The position numbers were made by a program, and so were the translations under genes. Below the pieces are notes generated by a model, which was not told where the DNA came from, did no database searches, and saw only the letters and a program-made list of their open reading frames with translations. From Acidimicrobiales bacterium (GTDB taxonomy: Bacteria; Actinomycetota; Acidimicrobiia; Acidimicrobiales; Palsa-688), in NCBI GenBank assembly GCA_035533095.1, contig DATLUM010000103.1, positions 1-60,841 of the forward strand: a DNA stretch of 60,841 nucleotides. Reading direction: 5' to 3'. Of the stretch, positions 8,039 to 16,666 are shown one piece after another. Each line of letters begins with the position of its first letter. Within the stretch, counting starts at the first letter, position 1.

Positions 8039-8161
8039 AATCGGCCGCCTGACAAACTGGACCGGGTGGGGTTCCTGCTCGAGGCAAACTCGCTGCGCTG
8101 ACGACCACCGCACCGCCGGGAGCGAGAGACCCTGGCCCGCGGCTTGCGTCCTCCCTGGACG

Positions 8162-8467
8162 CTAACCGCAGGCTTCGGCGAGGATCCGTTCGGCAGCCAG
8201 GACCAAATCGTCCACGACAGTTGTCGGCAGAGGCGGTAGCTCCATTTGCCCCTGACTTGTCACCTCTAGCACCACCTTCACCTTCCTGGAGCTGCCGTTC
8301 CGGGCGGTCTCCATCTTCGGTCCGGTGTTGCGTAGGGTCGCCTGCAAGAGGGGGTGGCGGTGCTTGCTGCGGGCGCAGTCGAACGCCACCCGCAGGGACC
8401 CCAGGGGTCCGTTGCGGCGGTGCCTGCTCATCACGTAGCACCAGCGACAGACGGGCTCGGCGGACAT
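8162..8467 (-). CDS. Hypothetical protein (101 aa)
   Basis: Opens MSAEPVCRWCYVMSRHRRNG with a Cys-x2-Cys pair near the N-terminus. A basic middle (FDCARSKHRHPLLQATL) and an acidic helical C-terminus (TVVDDLVLAAERILAEACG) follow. An internal ATG (8431) is an alternative start. The codon pattern is GC-rich at third positions. I know no family for it. It could be a nucleic-acid-binding protein on its basic character, but that is only composition. Confidence 0.45.
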   Translation of the reverse strand: MSAEPVCRWCYVMSRHRRNGPLGSLRVAFDCARSKHRHPLLQATLRNTGPKMETARNGSSRKVKVVLEVTSQGQMELPPLPTTVVDDLVLAAERILAEACG

Positions 8468-8549
8468 GTCAGATGCCTACCCCGATCCGGCGGTTTTGAC
8501 GCGCTGCCAAACGACCGCCGTTCCGAGATGAATCGCGGCCAGCGGGTAT

Positions 8550-8708
8550 ATGCAGCCGATGAAGAGATCACGCGGCGCCGTGACCCCGGAGCGCCAAGTC
8601 GAGCTGTGGGAGGCGTTCGTCGATTCGTATACCTCGTCGCGGACCCGCACGGCCGTGGACCTATTCCTGCGGGCGCTGATCGGCGGTCCTCGCCGCCAAG
8701 AGGACTAG
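8550..8708 (+). CDS. Possible small protein (52 aa)
   Basis: ATG at 8550 gives MQPMKRSRGAVTPERQVELW then EAFVDSYTSSRTRTAVDLFL and ends GGPRRQED. The middle could form an amphipathic helix. No ribosome site is seen and the family is unknown, so it may be a chance frame. The rest of 8468-8851 shows no other candidate. Confidence 0.3.
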   Translation: MQPMKRSRGAVTPERQVELWEAFVDSYTSSRTRTAVDLFLRALIGGPRRQED

Positions 8709-8851
8709 GCCGTCGCCTAGAAGACGGTATGCCCGAATGGCGGCTGGCCGGCCTCCCGGTAGCGGTCGGAGAGAAGTGAACGGATCAAGACTCTGCCCAC
8801 CTTGGCTCCACCACCTGCGTAACACGTCTCGCGCAGGACGAGAATGGTGCC

Positions 8852-9382
8852 ATGACTGACTCATGGGTCGCGCCGGCCATGGACCGAGCCGAGCCGGAAC
8901 TCGTGTCCGGCGAACGAACCAGCCTCGAGCAATGGCTCGACTACCACCGGGCCACCTTGCTGATGAAATGCGCAGGCCTGACTGCCGAGCAGCTGAAGCA
9001 GCGGGCGATCCCGCCGTCGAGGCTCTCGTTGCTCGGTCTCGTCCGACATATGGTCGAAGTGGAGCGCTGGTGGTTCCGGATGCACGCTGGGCGAGAGGAC
9101 ATCGGCTTCCCGTACGACCCGGACGCAGTCGGGCTCGACTTCGAGGAAGTGGAGCAGGCCGACGCCAAGGCGGACTTGGAGGCATTCGTGAAGGAGTGCG
9201 AGGCGGCCGGGGCCGCCGTTGCCGGACGGCCGCTCGACGAGGTAGTACCCAGCAGGGGGGACCACCCGGAGAGGGTGCGGGACATCCGGTGGATCTTCGT
9301 CCACATGATCGAGGAGTACGCGCGGCACAACGGGCACGCCGACCTTCTGCGCGAAGTGATCGACGGAACGACCGGCGAATGA
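8852..9382 (+). CDS. DinB/DUF664-family protein
   Basis: A 176-aa four-helix-bundle protein of the DinB superfamily. The metal-binding histidines are visible in LVRHMVEVERWWFR and FVHMIEEYARHNGHADLLRE, three His as expected. The stretch PPSRLSLLGLVRHM is the usual DUF664 signature. Members in actinobacteria are thought to be thiol (mycothiol or bacillithiol) dependent enzymes, mostly uncharacterised. It overlaps the next gene by 4 bp (ATGA), so the two are translated together. Confidence 0.87.
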   Translation: MTDSWVAPAMDRAEPELVSGERTSLEQWLDYHRATLLMKCAGLTAEQLKQRAIPPSRLSLLGLVRHMVEVERWWFRMHAGREDIGFPYDPDAVGLDFEEVEQADAKADLEAFVKECEAAGAAVAGRPLDEVVPSRGDHPERVRDIRWIFVHMIEEYARHNGHADLLREVIDGTTGE

Positions 9383-10092
9383 TCTCACCGGCCGCCCACC
9401 GGGACACCCGCGAGGCGCTCCATAGCGTAGCGGCCCACGTGCTCGCCCGGCGCCGCTACGAGTCGGCAGGCCGGTTCGGTCTGCGGGCCACCCCGGGCGG
9501 TTTCGGAACGCCGACGTTCGGTCTGCAGTTCGAGGTGGTCCGTACAGCGGGCCGCGCGCTCGTCCACGAGGTGGGCGGCAAGGTTCGGACCATGCCGATC
9601 AACGGATCGACGCTCCGGCAGCTGTCGTCGTTCGTGGGAACCGACCTTGAGGCCGAGTTCTCCGCCGGCGGCGGCACGCCGGCGCTCGGGGATGCCGACG
9701 GCGAGATTCGCCTCGATTCGGGCGCCGCCAGCCGAATGGCCGAGTGGTTCGCCCTCGGTTGGAAGGTGCTCGACGGATTCATCTTCGGACTCGGGCCCGA
9801 GGCTGATGCCGCCACAATCCAGCTGTGGCCCGAACACTTCGACGCCGGCTCGAATGTCGCGTTGCCGACCGGGTCACGGGCCAACATCGGTTTCTCACCG
9901 GGGGACGCGTTCGAACCCGAGCCCTATGCCTACTTCGGGCCGTGGGGAAATGAACGCCCAGGTGACCCGTCTTACTGGAATGCCCCCTTCGGAGCGCTGA
10001 TCAGGTCATCCGAGATCCTCAAGGCCGACAACCCCATCCAACGGGCGGTCGACTTCCTGAACGAAGGAGCACGCAACACGGCCGGCTCCTGA
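9379..10092 (+). CDS. Conserved hypothetical protein (237 aa)
   Basis: Begins MISPAAHRDTREALHSVAAH at an ATG overlapping the DinB stop. No signal peptide or membrane segment. Segments such as FGTPTFGLQFEVVRTAGRAL, TIQLWPEHFDAGSNVAL and EPYAYFGPWG suggest a conserved soluble fold with a likely active-site pocket. I recall similar uncharacterised actinobacterial proteins but no function. Tight coupling to the DinB gene implies a shared process. It is convergent with the GMC gene 19 bp away. Confidence 0.7.
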   Translation: MISPAAHRDTREALHSVAAHVLARRRYESAGRFGLRATPGGFGTPTFGLQFEVVRTAGRALVHEVGGKVRTMPINGSTLRQLSSFVGTDLEAEFSAGGGTPALGDADGEIRLDSGAASRMAEWFALGWKVLDGFIFGLGPEADAATIQLWPEHFDAGSNVALPTGSRANIGFSPGDAFEPEPYAYFGPWGNERPGDPSYWNAPFGALIRSSEILKADNPIQRAVDFLNEGARNTAGS

Positions 10093-10110
10093 CGCGATAC
10101 AGCAGCACCC

Positions 10111-11796
10111 CTACACCCAACGCCGGGAGTTTCTCAGCGCCGTCGCCATGATCGTCAGAGTCGGGTTGTGACCCCCCGACGTCGGGAACACGCTCCCGTC
10201 CGCGACGAAGAGGTTGTCCAGTTGGTGATAGCGACCGACCGCGTCTGTGCAGCTCACCGTCTCGTCGGTACCCATGCGCAGTCCACCCATCACGTGCTGC
10301 GTCGACGGGACCGCGTTGCCGGCGACGGGTGTCTCGCTGGACTCGGCGTTGGACACGGCTGTCGCGTAGGTGGCTCCCGCCTCGCGCATGATCTGGGCGA
10401 TCCGAGGCATGTAGAAGCGTTGGGCGGCGAGCTCGTGTGCACCGGGGCTGTAGGTGATCCTGGCGACCGGGACACCGGCGAAGTCGCGAACCTTGGGGTC
10501 CAGATCGACCGTATTGGTCCTGTAGGGCAGGTCCTCGCCCATCATCGATATCCCGCACAGCCGGTTGCGCAGGATGCTCGCCCTCATCAGCCGCTTGAAC
10601 TCGGCGCCGAACGGCTTCGAGGGGGAGATGATCGGCATCAAGCCCCGGTAGGTCGAAGCCTCGTCGAGGAGGCTCTGCGATCCGCCGAGCTCCATGCCGC
10701 CCCCCCGGAAATAGGGAAGCCCCGCCGCTCTGGCTGCCTCGCGCGCTCCCGGGTAGTCCGGGTCCGCGAAGTCGTCGCAATCGTGGGTGATGGAACGACC
10801 CCGCTCCGCGCCGGGCGAGTAGTCGAGGAAAATGCCGGTGCCGTCTGTGAACCAGTGCATCATCAGGCAGGTTCCGACCGTCGCGTGCGGATCGGGCAGG
10901 TTCGAGAGCTTCGCGAGGCGTGACGACTCGATCGCCATGGCGGCCAGCACGACGATGTCCGCTGCCTCGGTGTGGGTCCCGCCGTTGTCGTCCGCCCAAC
11001 GGACGCCGGTCACCTTCCGCCCGGAGGTGAGCACCCCTACGGCCCGGGCGAGCGGTCGCACTTCGGCGCCGGCGAGGACGGCCTTGCGCAGCGGGGCGAG
11101 AGCACCGGAGCGAGCATTTATTGGACAGCCGTACCCTGAGCAGAAGTTGCAGTTGTTGCACACCGGCCTGCCGTCGTAGGGGCGGCTGTTGATCGCCATG
11201 GGAACGGGGAAGGGATGCAGGCCGAATCGCGAGCAGCCCACGGCAGCCAGGGCGGAGGAATACTGCGCCGGACCCGCCGGCATCGGAAGCGGCCTGTCGC
11301 GTGGGGCGTGCCTCAACACGAGCTCAGGGAGGGAGCTGACGTCTCCCGCAACCCCGATCAGTTCCTCGACTTCGTCATAGAAGGGCGCGATCTCCGCGTA
11401 GGTGAACGGCCAGTTGGAGATCTCCGCGCCCGGGGCCGGACCCAGAAGCGAGAGCTTCTCGAAGTCGATGTCCCAGTACCGCGGCGTGTCGGCTCCCCAG
11501 TGGACCGTTCCTCCGCCGACAGTCTGCAGGAGGCTCTGCACCTCCCCGACGTGACGCGGTTCCTTGTCCCTGGCGGTCCATCTGTACGTCCGTGGATCCG
11601 AGTCGGGGTCCGGGCGGGCAAAGGCACGGTTCCGTTTGAGGTCGTCGTTGGAGAACCTGGTCCGGGGGTCACTCTTGGCGAGATCGTCGAACCAGCTGTC
11701 ACCCTTCTCCAATACGACGACATCCAGTCCTCGTTGCGCGAGCGTCATGGCAGCGACGGACCCGCCGGCTCCGCTTCCGACGACTATGGCCTTCAC
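10111..11796 (-). CDS. GMC-family FAD-dependent sugar/alcohol dehydrogenase, catalytic subunit
   Basis: A 561-aa GMC oxidoreductase. The N-terminal Rossmann fingerprint (VVGSGAGGSVAAMTLAQRG) binds FAD; the C-terminal HNPTLTIMATALRNS carries the catalytic His-Asn pair. A cysteine-rich insert (VCNNCNFCSGYGCPINARSG, around residue 210-230) resembles the Fe-S-binding cysteines of FAD glucose dehydrogenase alpha subunits. It is translationally coupled (4-bp overlap) downstream of the Tat-lipoprotein subunit, which likely carries it across the membrane. The substrate (gluconate, glucose or a sugar alcohol) is not predictable. Confidence 0.88.
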   Translation of the reverse strand: MKAIVVGSGAGGSVAAMTLAQRGLDVVVLEKGDSWFDDLAKSDPRTRFSNDDLKRNRAFARPDPDSDPRTYRWTARDKEPRHVGEVQSLLQTVGGGTVHWGADTPRYWDIDFEKLSLLGPAPGAEISNWPFTYAEIAPFYDEVEELIGVAGDVSSLPELVLRHAPRDRPLPMPAGPAQYSSALAAVGCSRFGLHPFPVPMAINSRPYDGRPVCNNCNFCSGYGCPINARSGALAPLRKAVLAGAEVRPLARAVGVLTSGRKVTGVRWADDNGGTHTEAADIVVLAAMAIESSRLAKLSNLPDPHATVGTCLMMHWFTDGTGIFLDYSPGAERGRSITHDCDDFADPDYPGAREAARAAGLPYFRGGGMELGGSQSLLDEASTYRGLMPIISPSKPFGAEFKRLMRASILRNRLCGISMMGEDLPYRTNTVDLDPKVRDFAGVPVARITYSPGAHELAAQRFYMPRIAQIMREAGATYATAVSNAESSETPVAGNAVPSTQHVMGGLRMGTDETVSCTDAVGRYHQLDNLFVADGSVFPTSGGHNPTLTIMATALRNSRRWV

Positions 11797-12581
11797 GGTG
11801 CGTGCATCGGTGGAGGCGAGGTGGCACTCAGTATCTCGAGGAGGGCTGCTACGGCTGGGCCCGGCACGAGCCTGGTGTCATTGAGGGGCGCGGATACCTC
11901 CTCCGCCGTGTACCCGCGGGGTTGCATGTCTCCGCGGAACCCGACATCCCTCCAGCCGGCGAGCCCATGGTTCCCTCCGTACTCGGGAGCGCTGTAGGTG
12001 CCCTCGATGGAGTGGTGGAAGAGCATGTCGGTGAAGCCCGAGAACTCGCCCGGCAACCGGGCGACCTTGAAGTTGGTGGCGAGGACACGATCCTTCGCTG
12101 CCGCCTCGAGGGTCAGGAAGTCCGCGACCCCGACCGTGCGCGCTCTGCGATCCAGTTCGGCCAGGCCCGTCATGTAGCTGTCACGGATGGCCGCCAGGCG
12201 GTCGCGCCACGCGCTCCTGGTGGTGCGGCTGGGCGTCAGGAAGTCGGCCATGTCGTCATGCGCAGCCCCGGATCGGTTCGAGAAGGGGCCGCCGGCGTAC
12301 ACGCGCGGAGGGTTGTAGGCCAAGGCGCCGACGAGGGTGGCGATGTATCTGGCAGCGTCCGCTTCCCGCGCGCCGGGATGACCCAGTTCGGCCGGGTCGT
12401 CCTGCGGGCCCGGTATGAGGCGCGCGGTTGACTCGGTGAGCAGCGACATCTGATGGTCGCTGAACGGGTTGGGCGGGGGGTTCGTCCCGCATGCCGCGAG
12501 GATCTCGGCAGGGATCAGGGTTGCGAGGCCTACGGCGCCCCCGCCGCGCAGTAACGCCCGGCGGGTGAGTTGCGCCGCCAC
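11793..12581 (-). CDS. Gluconate-2-dehydrogenase subunit 3-like Tat lipoprotein
   Basis: 262 aa. The N-terminus has a twin-arginine signal (LTRRALLRGGGAVGLATLIP) ending in a lipobox (ILAACG), so the protein is probably exported folded and lipid-anchored. The mature part matches the subunit 3 family (LLTESTARLIPGPQDDPAEL near the N-terminus), the small 'hitch-hiker' subunit that escorts the FAD subunit through the Tat pore. It directly precedes the GMC gene with a 4-bp overlap. Only 9 bp separate its start from the stop of the next gene upstream. Confidence 0.85.
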   Translation of the reverse strand: MAAQLTRRALLRGGGAVGLATLIPAEILAACGTNPPPNPFSDHQMSLLTESTARLIPGPQDDPAELGHPGAREADAARYIATLVGALAYNPPRVYAGGPFSNRSGAAHDDMADFLTPSRTTRSAWRDRLAAIRDSYMTGLAELDRRARTVGVADFLTLEAAAKDRVLATNFKVARLPGEFSGFTDMLFHHSIEGTYSAPEYGGNHGLAGWRDVGFRGDMQPRGYTAEEVSAPLNDTRLVPGPAVAALLEILSATSPPPMHAP

Positions 12582-12590
12582 GGAAAAGGT

Positions 12591-12902
12591 CTAGAGGTCG
12601 CCCAGGCTGTAGTCGCCTGCCGGTGCACCGGCATCGGCGTCCGTAGTGGTGGTGTTCGCGGTGGCGACGGGCCCTTGTGCCGCCACGTGCTCGTCGACGG
12701 CCGCGAGTGCCTTGGCCACGTCGTCAGCGGGGCCGCCCTGCCTCTCAACCGCGTAGTACGCGGCGCCGAGGTCGCGGAAGAGAGCGTCGATCTGGCGCTT
12801 CGCTTGTACCTCGTCGAGTTTTGCCTGTCCCTGCGCCACGCCCTGCTGGGCCTTGCTCAGCGCCTGCTCCGCTTGCTGCTTGACCTTGTCCATTAGGCCC
12901 AT
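12591..12902 (-). CDS. Small conserved coiled-coil protein (103 aa)
   Basis: Begins MGLMDKVKQQAEQALSKAQQ and is mostly a charged alpha-helical coiled coil (QGQAKLDEVQAKRQIDALFR then DLGAAYYAVERQG). The C-terminal tail is rich in Thr, Ala and Gly and probably disordered. The ribosome site AGGAGGTAAC, 8 nt before the ATG, is the strongest in the window, suggesting high expression. Similar small proteins are widespread in actinobacteria without known role. It lies between the AIM24 gene and the dehydrogenase pair and may be co-transcribed with both. Confidence 0.65.
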   Translation of the reverse strand: MGLMDKVKQQAEQALSKAQQGVAQGQAKLDEVQAKRQIDALFRDLGAAYYAVERQGGPADDVAKALAAVDEHVAAQGPVATANTTTTDADAGAPAGDYSLGDL

Positions 12903-12953
12903 GCCTGTTACCTCCTGAATCGTGTGTTCATGCGCGGTCCGTCGGGTTGGGGA

Positions 12954-13748
12954 TCACAGACGTCCCTCCAGGATCCCGCCCAACCCCCCTTTGCGCTCCT
13001 CGCCTGGCGCAACCATGTGCTGTTGCAGCGCGTGGGCCAGCGCCTCGATCGTCACGGACTGCAGCAGGACCACACCGTCGCCCTCGAGGGTCACCAGGTT
13101 GATCCCCTCAGCGCCGAACAGAGCCGTCATCGCTGTCTGCGCGCTAAGACCCCCGACGCGCTCCACGCCGAAGGTGAGGCAGTCCTGGAACGCGGCCACG
13201 CACCCGGCGTGGACCTGGATCTTCCCGCCGTACTTCGCCGGGTTGAGCTCGATGAAGTTGCCCGCGGCTGCTATGAGTAGGGTTCCCTGGCCGGTGAACT
13301 TCTCCAGCACGAAACCCTGCCCGGACCGCAGGCCGGTGCGCAGCCCGTTCAGCGCAATGTCGAAGTTCACGGACGCCTCGGCGGCGACGAAGGTGCCACG
13401 CTCGGTGAGCCATCCGGACGAGCCGTCGAGCTCAAGAGCTCGGACCTCCCCCGGCATCACGCCCGCGAAGGTCACCAATCCGCTCCCGCCCACCGGCGTG
13501 AAGTACTGGAAGGCGAGGTGCTCCCCGGCCAGCACCCGCTTTCCGACATCCATCGCCTTCTGCAGGAATCCCGATTTGGCGGCGGGTCCGCCCGCCTGGT
13601 TGCCAGCGGGCGTCGTGAGCCTGGTCTCAAGGGTTACGTTCGGCGTCTTCCAGAGGAACTTCCCAGGTTCTCCGTAGACGGTCTGTCCTGCCTCGACCTG
13701 GCAGACAACCTGCTGCATTGCGTTTCCGACGATCTTGTGGGCGAGCAC
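12954..13748 (-). CDS. AIM24-family (TIGR00266) protein
   Basis: About 264 aa. The GTG at 13748 is chosen because the family typically opens 'M..H.I.G', as in VLAHKIVGNAMQQVVCQVEA. Family features follow: QTVYGEPGKFLWKTPNV, a glycine-rich core (FTPVGGSGLVTFAGVMPGEV), FVLEKFTGQGTLLIAAAGNF and DCLTFGVERVGG. The fold is a trimeric beta-structure; bacterial members have no firm role. A longer frame (ATG 13838) would overlap the promoter of the divergent GGDEF gene and adds arginine-rich sequence without conservation. Confidence 0.8.
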   Translation of the reverse strand: MLAHKIVGNAMQQVVCQVEAGQTVYGEPGKFLWKTPNVTLETRLTTPAGNQAGGPAAKSGFLQKAMDVGKRVLAGEHLAFQYFTPVGGSGLVTFAGVMPGEVRALELDGSSGWLTERGTFVAAEASVNFDIALNGLRTGLRSGQGFVLEKFTGQGTLLIAAAGNFIELNPAKYGGKIQVHAGCVAAFQDCLTFGVERVGGLSAQTAMTALFGAEGINLVTLEGDGVVLLQSVTIEALAHALQQHMVAPGEERKGGLGGILEGRL

Positions 13749-13866
13749 GCGTCGAAACCTAGATCGACCGGCTCGGATGAAAGACCAGAAATGTTCGAAG
13801 AACCATCTCAAGGCGTGCCGCCACGTTGCCGATACCACGCGAAGGGCGACGTGGAGGGGAGCTCGC

Positions 13867-15360
13867 TTGGACGACTTCGAGTTGTTCGCTCAGGCCGTGG
13901 TCGAACACGGCGAGGTGGCGGTTCTCCTTGTGGCCGACGACCTGCAGGTCCGATGGGCTACTCCGGCAGCACGCCAGCTGTTCGACGGCGCCCACGGCGC
14001 CTTGCCCGACCTGATCGATATTGCCGACGCCGCGGCGGCGGCGTCTTTTCTCGACCGAGTGGGCAACTCCGGCGGCTCGCCGGTTCGTTTCGTGTGCTCC
14101 GTGCCGGTTGACGGCTCCGCGCCGCGCCGTGTCGAGATGGTGGGCCATGACAAGAGGGACATTCCGGAGCTGGACGGCTACGTGGTGGTCGTCCACGACG
14201 TGACGACGTGGGCCGAGCGCGAAAGCCAATCCCAGAACCTGCTCTATTCGGACGGGTTGACCGGGCTGAGCAATCGGTTCAGCCTCCTCGAACGGCTCGC
14301 GCAAGCGGTGGGATCAGCTTCCCTGGACGGCCCGAGACCAGCGGTGCTCTCGCTAGACCTCGACGCGTTCAAGCGGGTCAACGACGGTCACGGGCATCAC
14401 GCCGGCGACACGGTCCTGCGTTTGGTAGCGACGAGGATGGCAGGGGTGGTGGGCGGGGCGGGGACGTCGTTTCGGGTCGGGGGAGACGAGTTCGCTGTCC
14501 TGCTCGACCGGACCTCCGCTGACGAGGCGTCGAGGATCGCGGAGAGGATCCTGGAGTCGGTTAGCGAGCCGATCCACCTCGGCATGTCCCAGGTGCAGAT
14601 ATCCGCATCTATCGGTGTCGCGGTCCTGCGCGACCGCCGGCGGCCTGAGGGCGTCCTCCGCGACGGCGACGCGGCCATGTACCGAGCGAAAGCATCGGGA
14701 GGCGGCCGGGTGGTGCTCTACTGCGAGGAGTTCGACGACTGGGCACTCGTCCGTAAACGCGAGGCGGACGTCCTGGCGATGCGGTTGGGAGTCCTCAGGC
14801 AGGAGAACGAGGCGCTCGCCGAGGCCGCCACGGTCGACGCCCGAACCGGCCTTCCGAACTGCGCCGCCTTCGAGGACGATCACGCCTCACTTCACGCCCG
14901 GTTCGTCGAGATGGGGGAGCCGTACGCGCTCATGCTGATCGACATCGACCGGTTCCACGGCTACAACAGCCGCTACTTGTATCTCGCGGGCAATCGGGCG
15001 ATCCGCGCCGTTGCCGACACCATATCCGCGACCATCCGGCAGGAAGACCGCGCCTACCGGTACGGAGGCGAGGAGTTCACCGTTCTGCTTCCGGGAGCGA
15101 GTGCGGAGGAGGGGACGTCAGTTGCCGAGCGCATCCGTGTGAAGGTGCAGGGCCTTCGCATCGAGCACCTCAACAACCGCCCCGGAGTCGTGACGATCAC
15201 GGCCGGTGTCATCGGATCCGACGCGCGCTACACGACCGCCGACGCGGCGTTCGAGGCCGCGAACCACCTGCTGCTGCGCGGCAAGGAGGCGGGCAGGAAC
15301 CAGGTGGTCGGACCGAGCCGGTTCAGGTCGTCAGCCGCTCGCGGTCCCGTCAGGCGGTGA
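13867..15360 (+). CDS. Tandem-GGDEF protein with PAS-like sensor (putative cyclic-dinucleotide synthase)
   Basis: A TTG start with a strong ribosome site (GGAGGGGAG) gives 497 aa. Residues 1-120 look like a PAS-type sensor. The first GGDEF domain (~125-285) is canonical: DLDAFKRVNDGHGHHAGD then RVGGDEF (motif 205-209). The second (~320-475) keeps the motif (GGEEF, 400-404), and RQED at 391-394 fits an inhibitory I-site. Its nucleotide-binding segment, however, reads DIDRFHGYNSRYLYLAGN, with Asn where the usual GD aspartate contacts guanine. No membrane helix, so cytosolic. One or both domains may make cyclic di-GMP; the second may bind a different nucleotide or act as a regulator. It overlaps the convergent oxidase gene by 30 bp. 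Confidence 0.87.
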   Translation: MDDFELFAQAVVEHGEVAVLLVADDLQVRWATPAARQLFDGAHGALPDLIDIADAAAAASFLDRVGNSGGSPVRFVCSVPVDGSAPRRVEMVGHDKRDIPELDGYVVVVHDVTTWAERESQSQNLLYSDGLTGLSNRFSLLERLAQAVGSASLDGPRPAVLSLDLDAFKRVNDGHGHHAGDTVLRLVATRMAGVVGGAGTSFRVGGDEFAVLLDRTSADEASRIAERILESVSEPIHLGMSQVQISASIGVAVLRDRRRPEGVLRDGDAAMYRAKASGGGRVVLYCEEFDDWALVRKREADVLAMRLGVLRQENEALAEAATVDARTGLPNCAAFEDDHASLHARFVEMGEPYALMLIDIDRFHGYNSRYLYLAGNRAIRAVADTISATIRQEDRAYRYGGEEFTVLLPGASAEEGTSVAERIRVKVQGLRIEHLNNRPGVVTITAGVIGSDARYTTADAAFEAANHLLLRGKEAGRNQVVGPSRFRSSAARGPVRR

Positions 15361-16656
15361 GCCGAGAACGGTGTCGAGGTAGGAGTTGGTGAACACTCCG
15401 GTCGGGTCGAGCGAATCGCGGATAGCGACGAACTCATCAAAGCGCGGGTAGCGCTGCCGGAGGGTTTCGGCGTCGAGGGTGTGAAGCTTCCCCCAATGAG
15501 GGCGGCCGCTGTAGCCGTCGAGGATCCGGCCGACCAGCGCGAAGTAGTCGCGGTGGTCGACCCCGGCCGGCACGTGGAACGCAATGTAAGCGGAGTCCCT
15601 GCCCGACGCCGTGGACAACGGGATGTCGTCGCCGGCGGCCACGCGAAGTTCTACGGGAAACGAGATGTTCATGCCGCTCGAATCCACTGCGGACACCACT
15701 TCCGTGATGGCTTGGATCGCGACCTCGCGCGGTATGGCGTATTCCATCTCGCAGAAACGCACTCGCCGCGGTGAGGTGAACACCTTGTAGGAGAGGTCGG
15801 TGAACGTGCGGGAGCCGAGGGCCTTCGATGCGATCCGGTTCGCCGGGCGGATCAGCGAGGCACGTCGTCGCCCAGCGGCGATCGTCCAGCCGAAGACCGT
15901 GTTCGAGAGGAACTCGTCGTCCAGCCACTCCTTCCATTTCGGCAGAGGCTCGAGGCCCTGCTGAAGTGGCCTCCGGGTGTTGCGTTTGGTCAGGGTCGAA
16001 GTCGTGTGGGGGAACCAGTACGCCTCGAAGTGGTCGTACTCCTCGGCCAGTTCGTCGAAGCGGGAAAGCAGCTCGTCGAGTGGCATCGGACCCTCTTCGG
16101 CACGCAGGGCGAAGAGCGGGACGGTCTGGAGGGTGATGGCGGTGATCACACCGAGCGCTCCCAGACCGACGCGTGCTGCGGACCAGAGATCGGGTCGTTG
16201 GGTAGGGGAGCAGGTGAGGACCGAGCCGTCGGCTGCCACGATCTCCAGGCCAACGACCTGGGTGGCGATCCCGCCGAACCGGCTCCCGGTGCCGTGTGTG
16301 CCCGTGGAGACCGCCCCGGCGATCGTCTGCACATCGATGTCGCCGAGGTTCGTCATGGCGAGCCCCTCGCCGGCGAGCAACTCGTTGAGCCGGTGCAAGC
16401 GGGTGCCCGCTTCGACGGTCACCGCTCCCGAGGCCCTGTCGACCGAGCGGAGGCCGGTCAGGTTGTCGAGGACCAGTTGTGTGCCTTCCGGCCTGCCGAT
16501 CGCCGTGAACGAATGGCCGGCCCCTATCGGCTTGACCCGCTGCTTTGCACCGGCCGCTCGGCGGACGGCTTCCGCTACTTCCTCGGTACTGCGGGGATTG
16601 ACGACGGTAACCCCGTCGGCCGATTGGTTCCCGGCCCAGTTGGACCACCTTGCCAT
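15331..16656 (-). CDS. FAD-linked oxidase, L-gulonolactone/D-arabinono-lactone oxidase family
   Basis: 441 aa from ATG 16656. The N-terminal VAO-type FAD domain shows RVKPIGAGHSFTAIG, where His48 is the usual covalent FAD site, and GDIDVQTIAGAVSTGTHGTG. The C-terminal domain ends with GRPHWGKLH, the ALO family HWGK motif thought to act in catalysis. It oxidises a sugar lactone or alditol. It follows the enoyl-CoA hydratase by 10 bp, so may be in the same transcript, though its chemistry does not obviously belong there. The last 30 bp overlap the GGDEF gene tail to tail. Confidence 0.88.
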   Translation of the reverse strand: MARWSNWAGNQSADGVTVVNPRSTEEVAEAVRRAAGAKQRVKPIGAGHSFTAIGRPEGTQLVLDNLTGLRSVDRASGAVTVEAGTRLHRLNELLAGEGLAMTNLGDIDVQTIAGAVSTGTHGTGSRFGGIATQVVGLEIVAADGSVLTCSPTQRPDLWSAARVGLGALGVITAITLQTVPLFALRAEEGPMPLDELLSRFDELAEEYDHFEAYWFPHTTSTLTKRNTRRPLQQGLEPLPKWKEWLDDEFLSNTVFGWTIAAGRRRASLIRPANRIASKALGSRTFTDLSYKVFTSPRRVRFCEMEYAIPREVAIQAITEVVSAVDSSGMNISFPVELRVAAGDDIPLSTASGRDSAYIAFHVPAGVDHRDYFALVGRILDGYSGRPHWGKLHTLDAETLRQRYPRFDEFVAIRDSLDPTGVFTNSYLDTVLGSPPDGTASG

Positions 16657-16666
16657 CCGCGGGACC

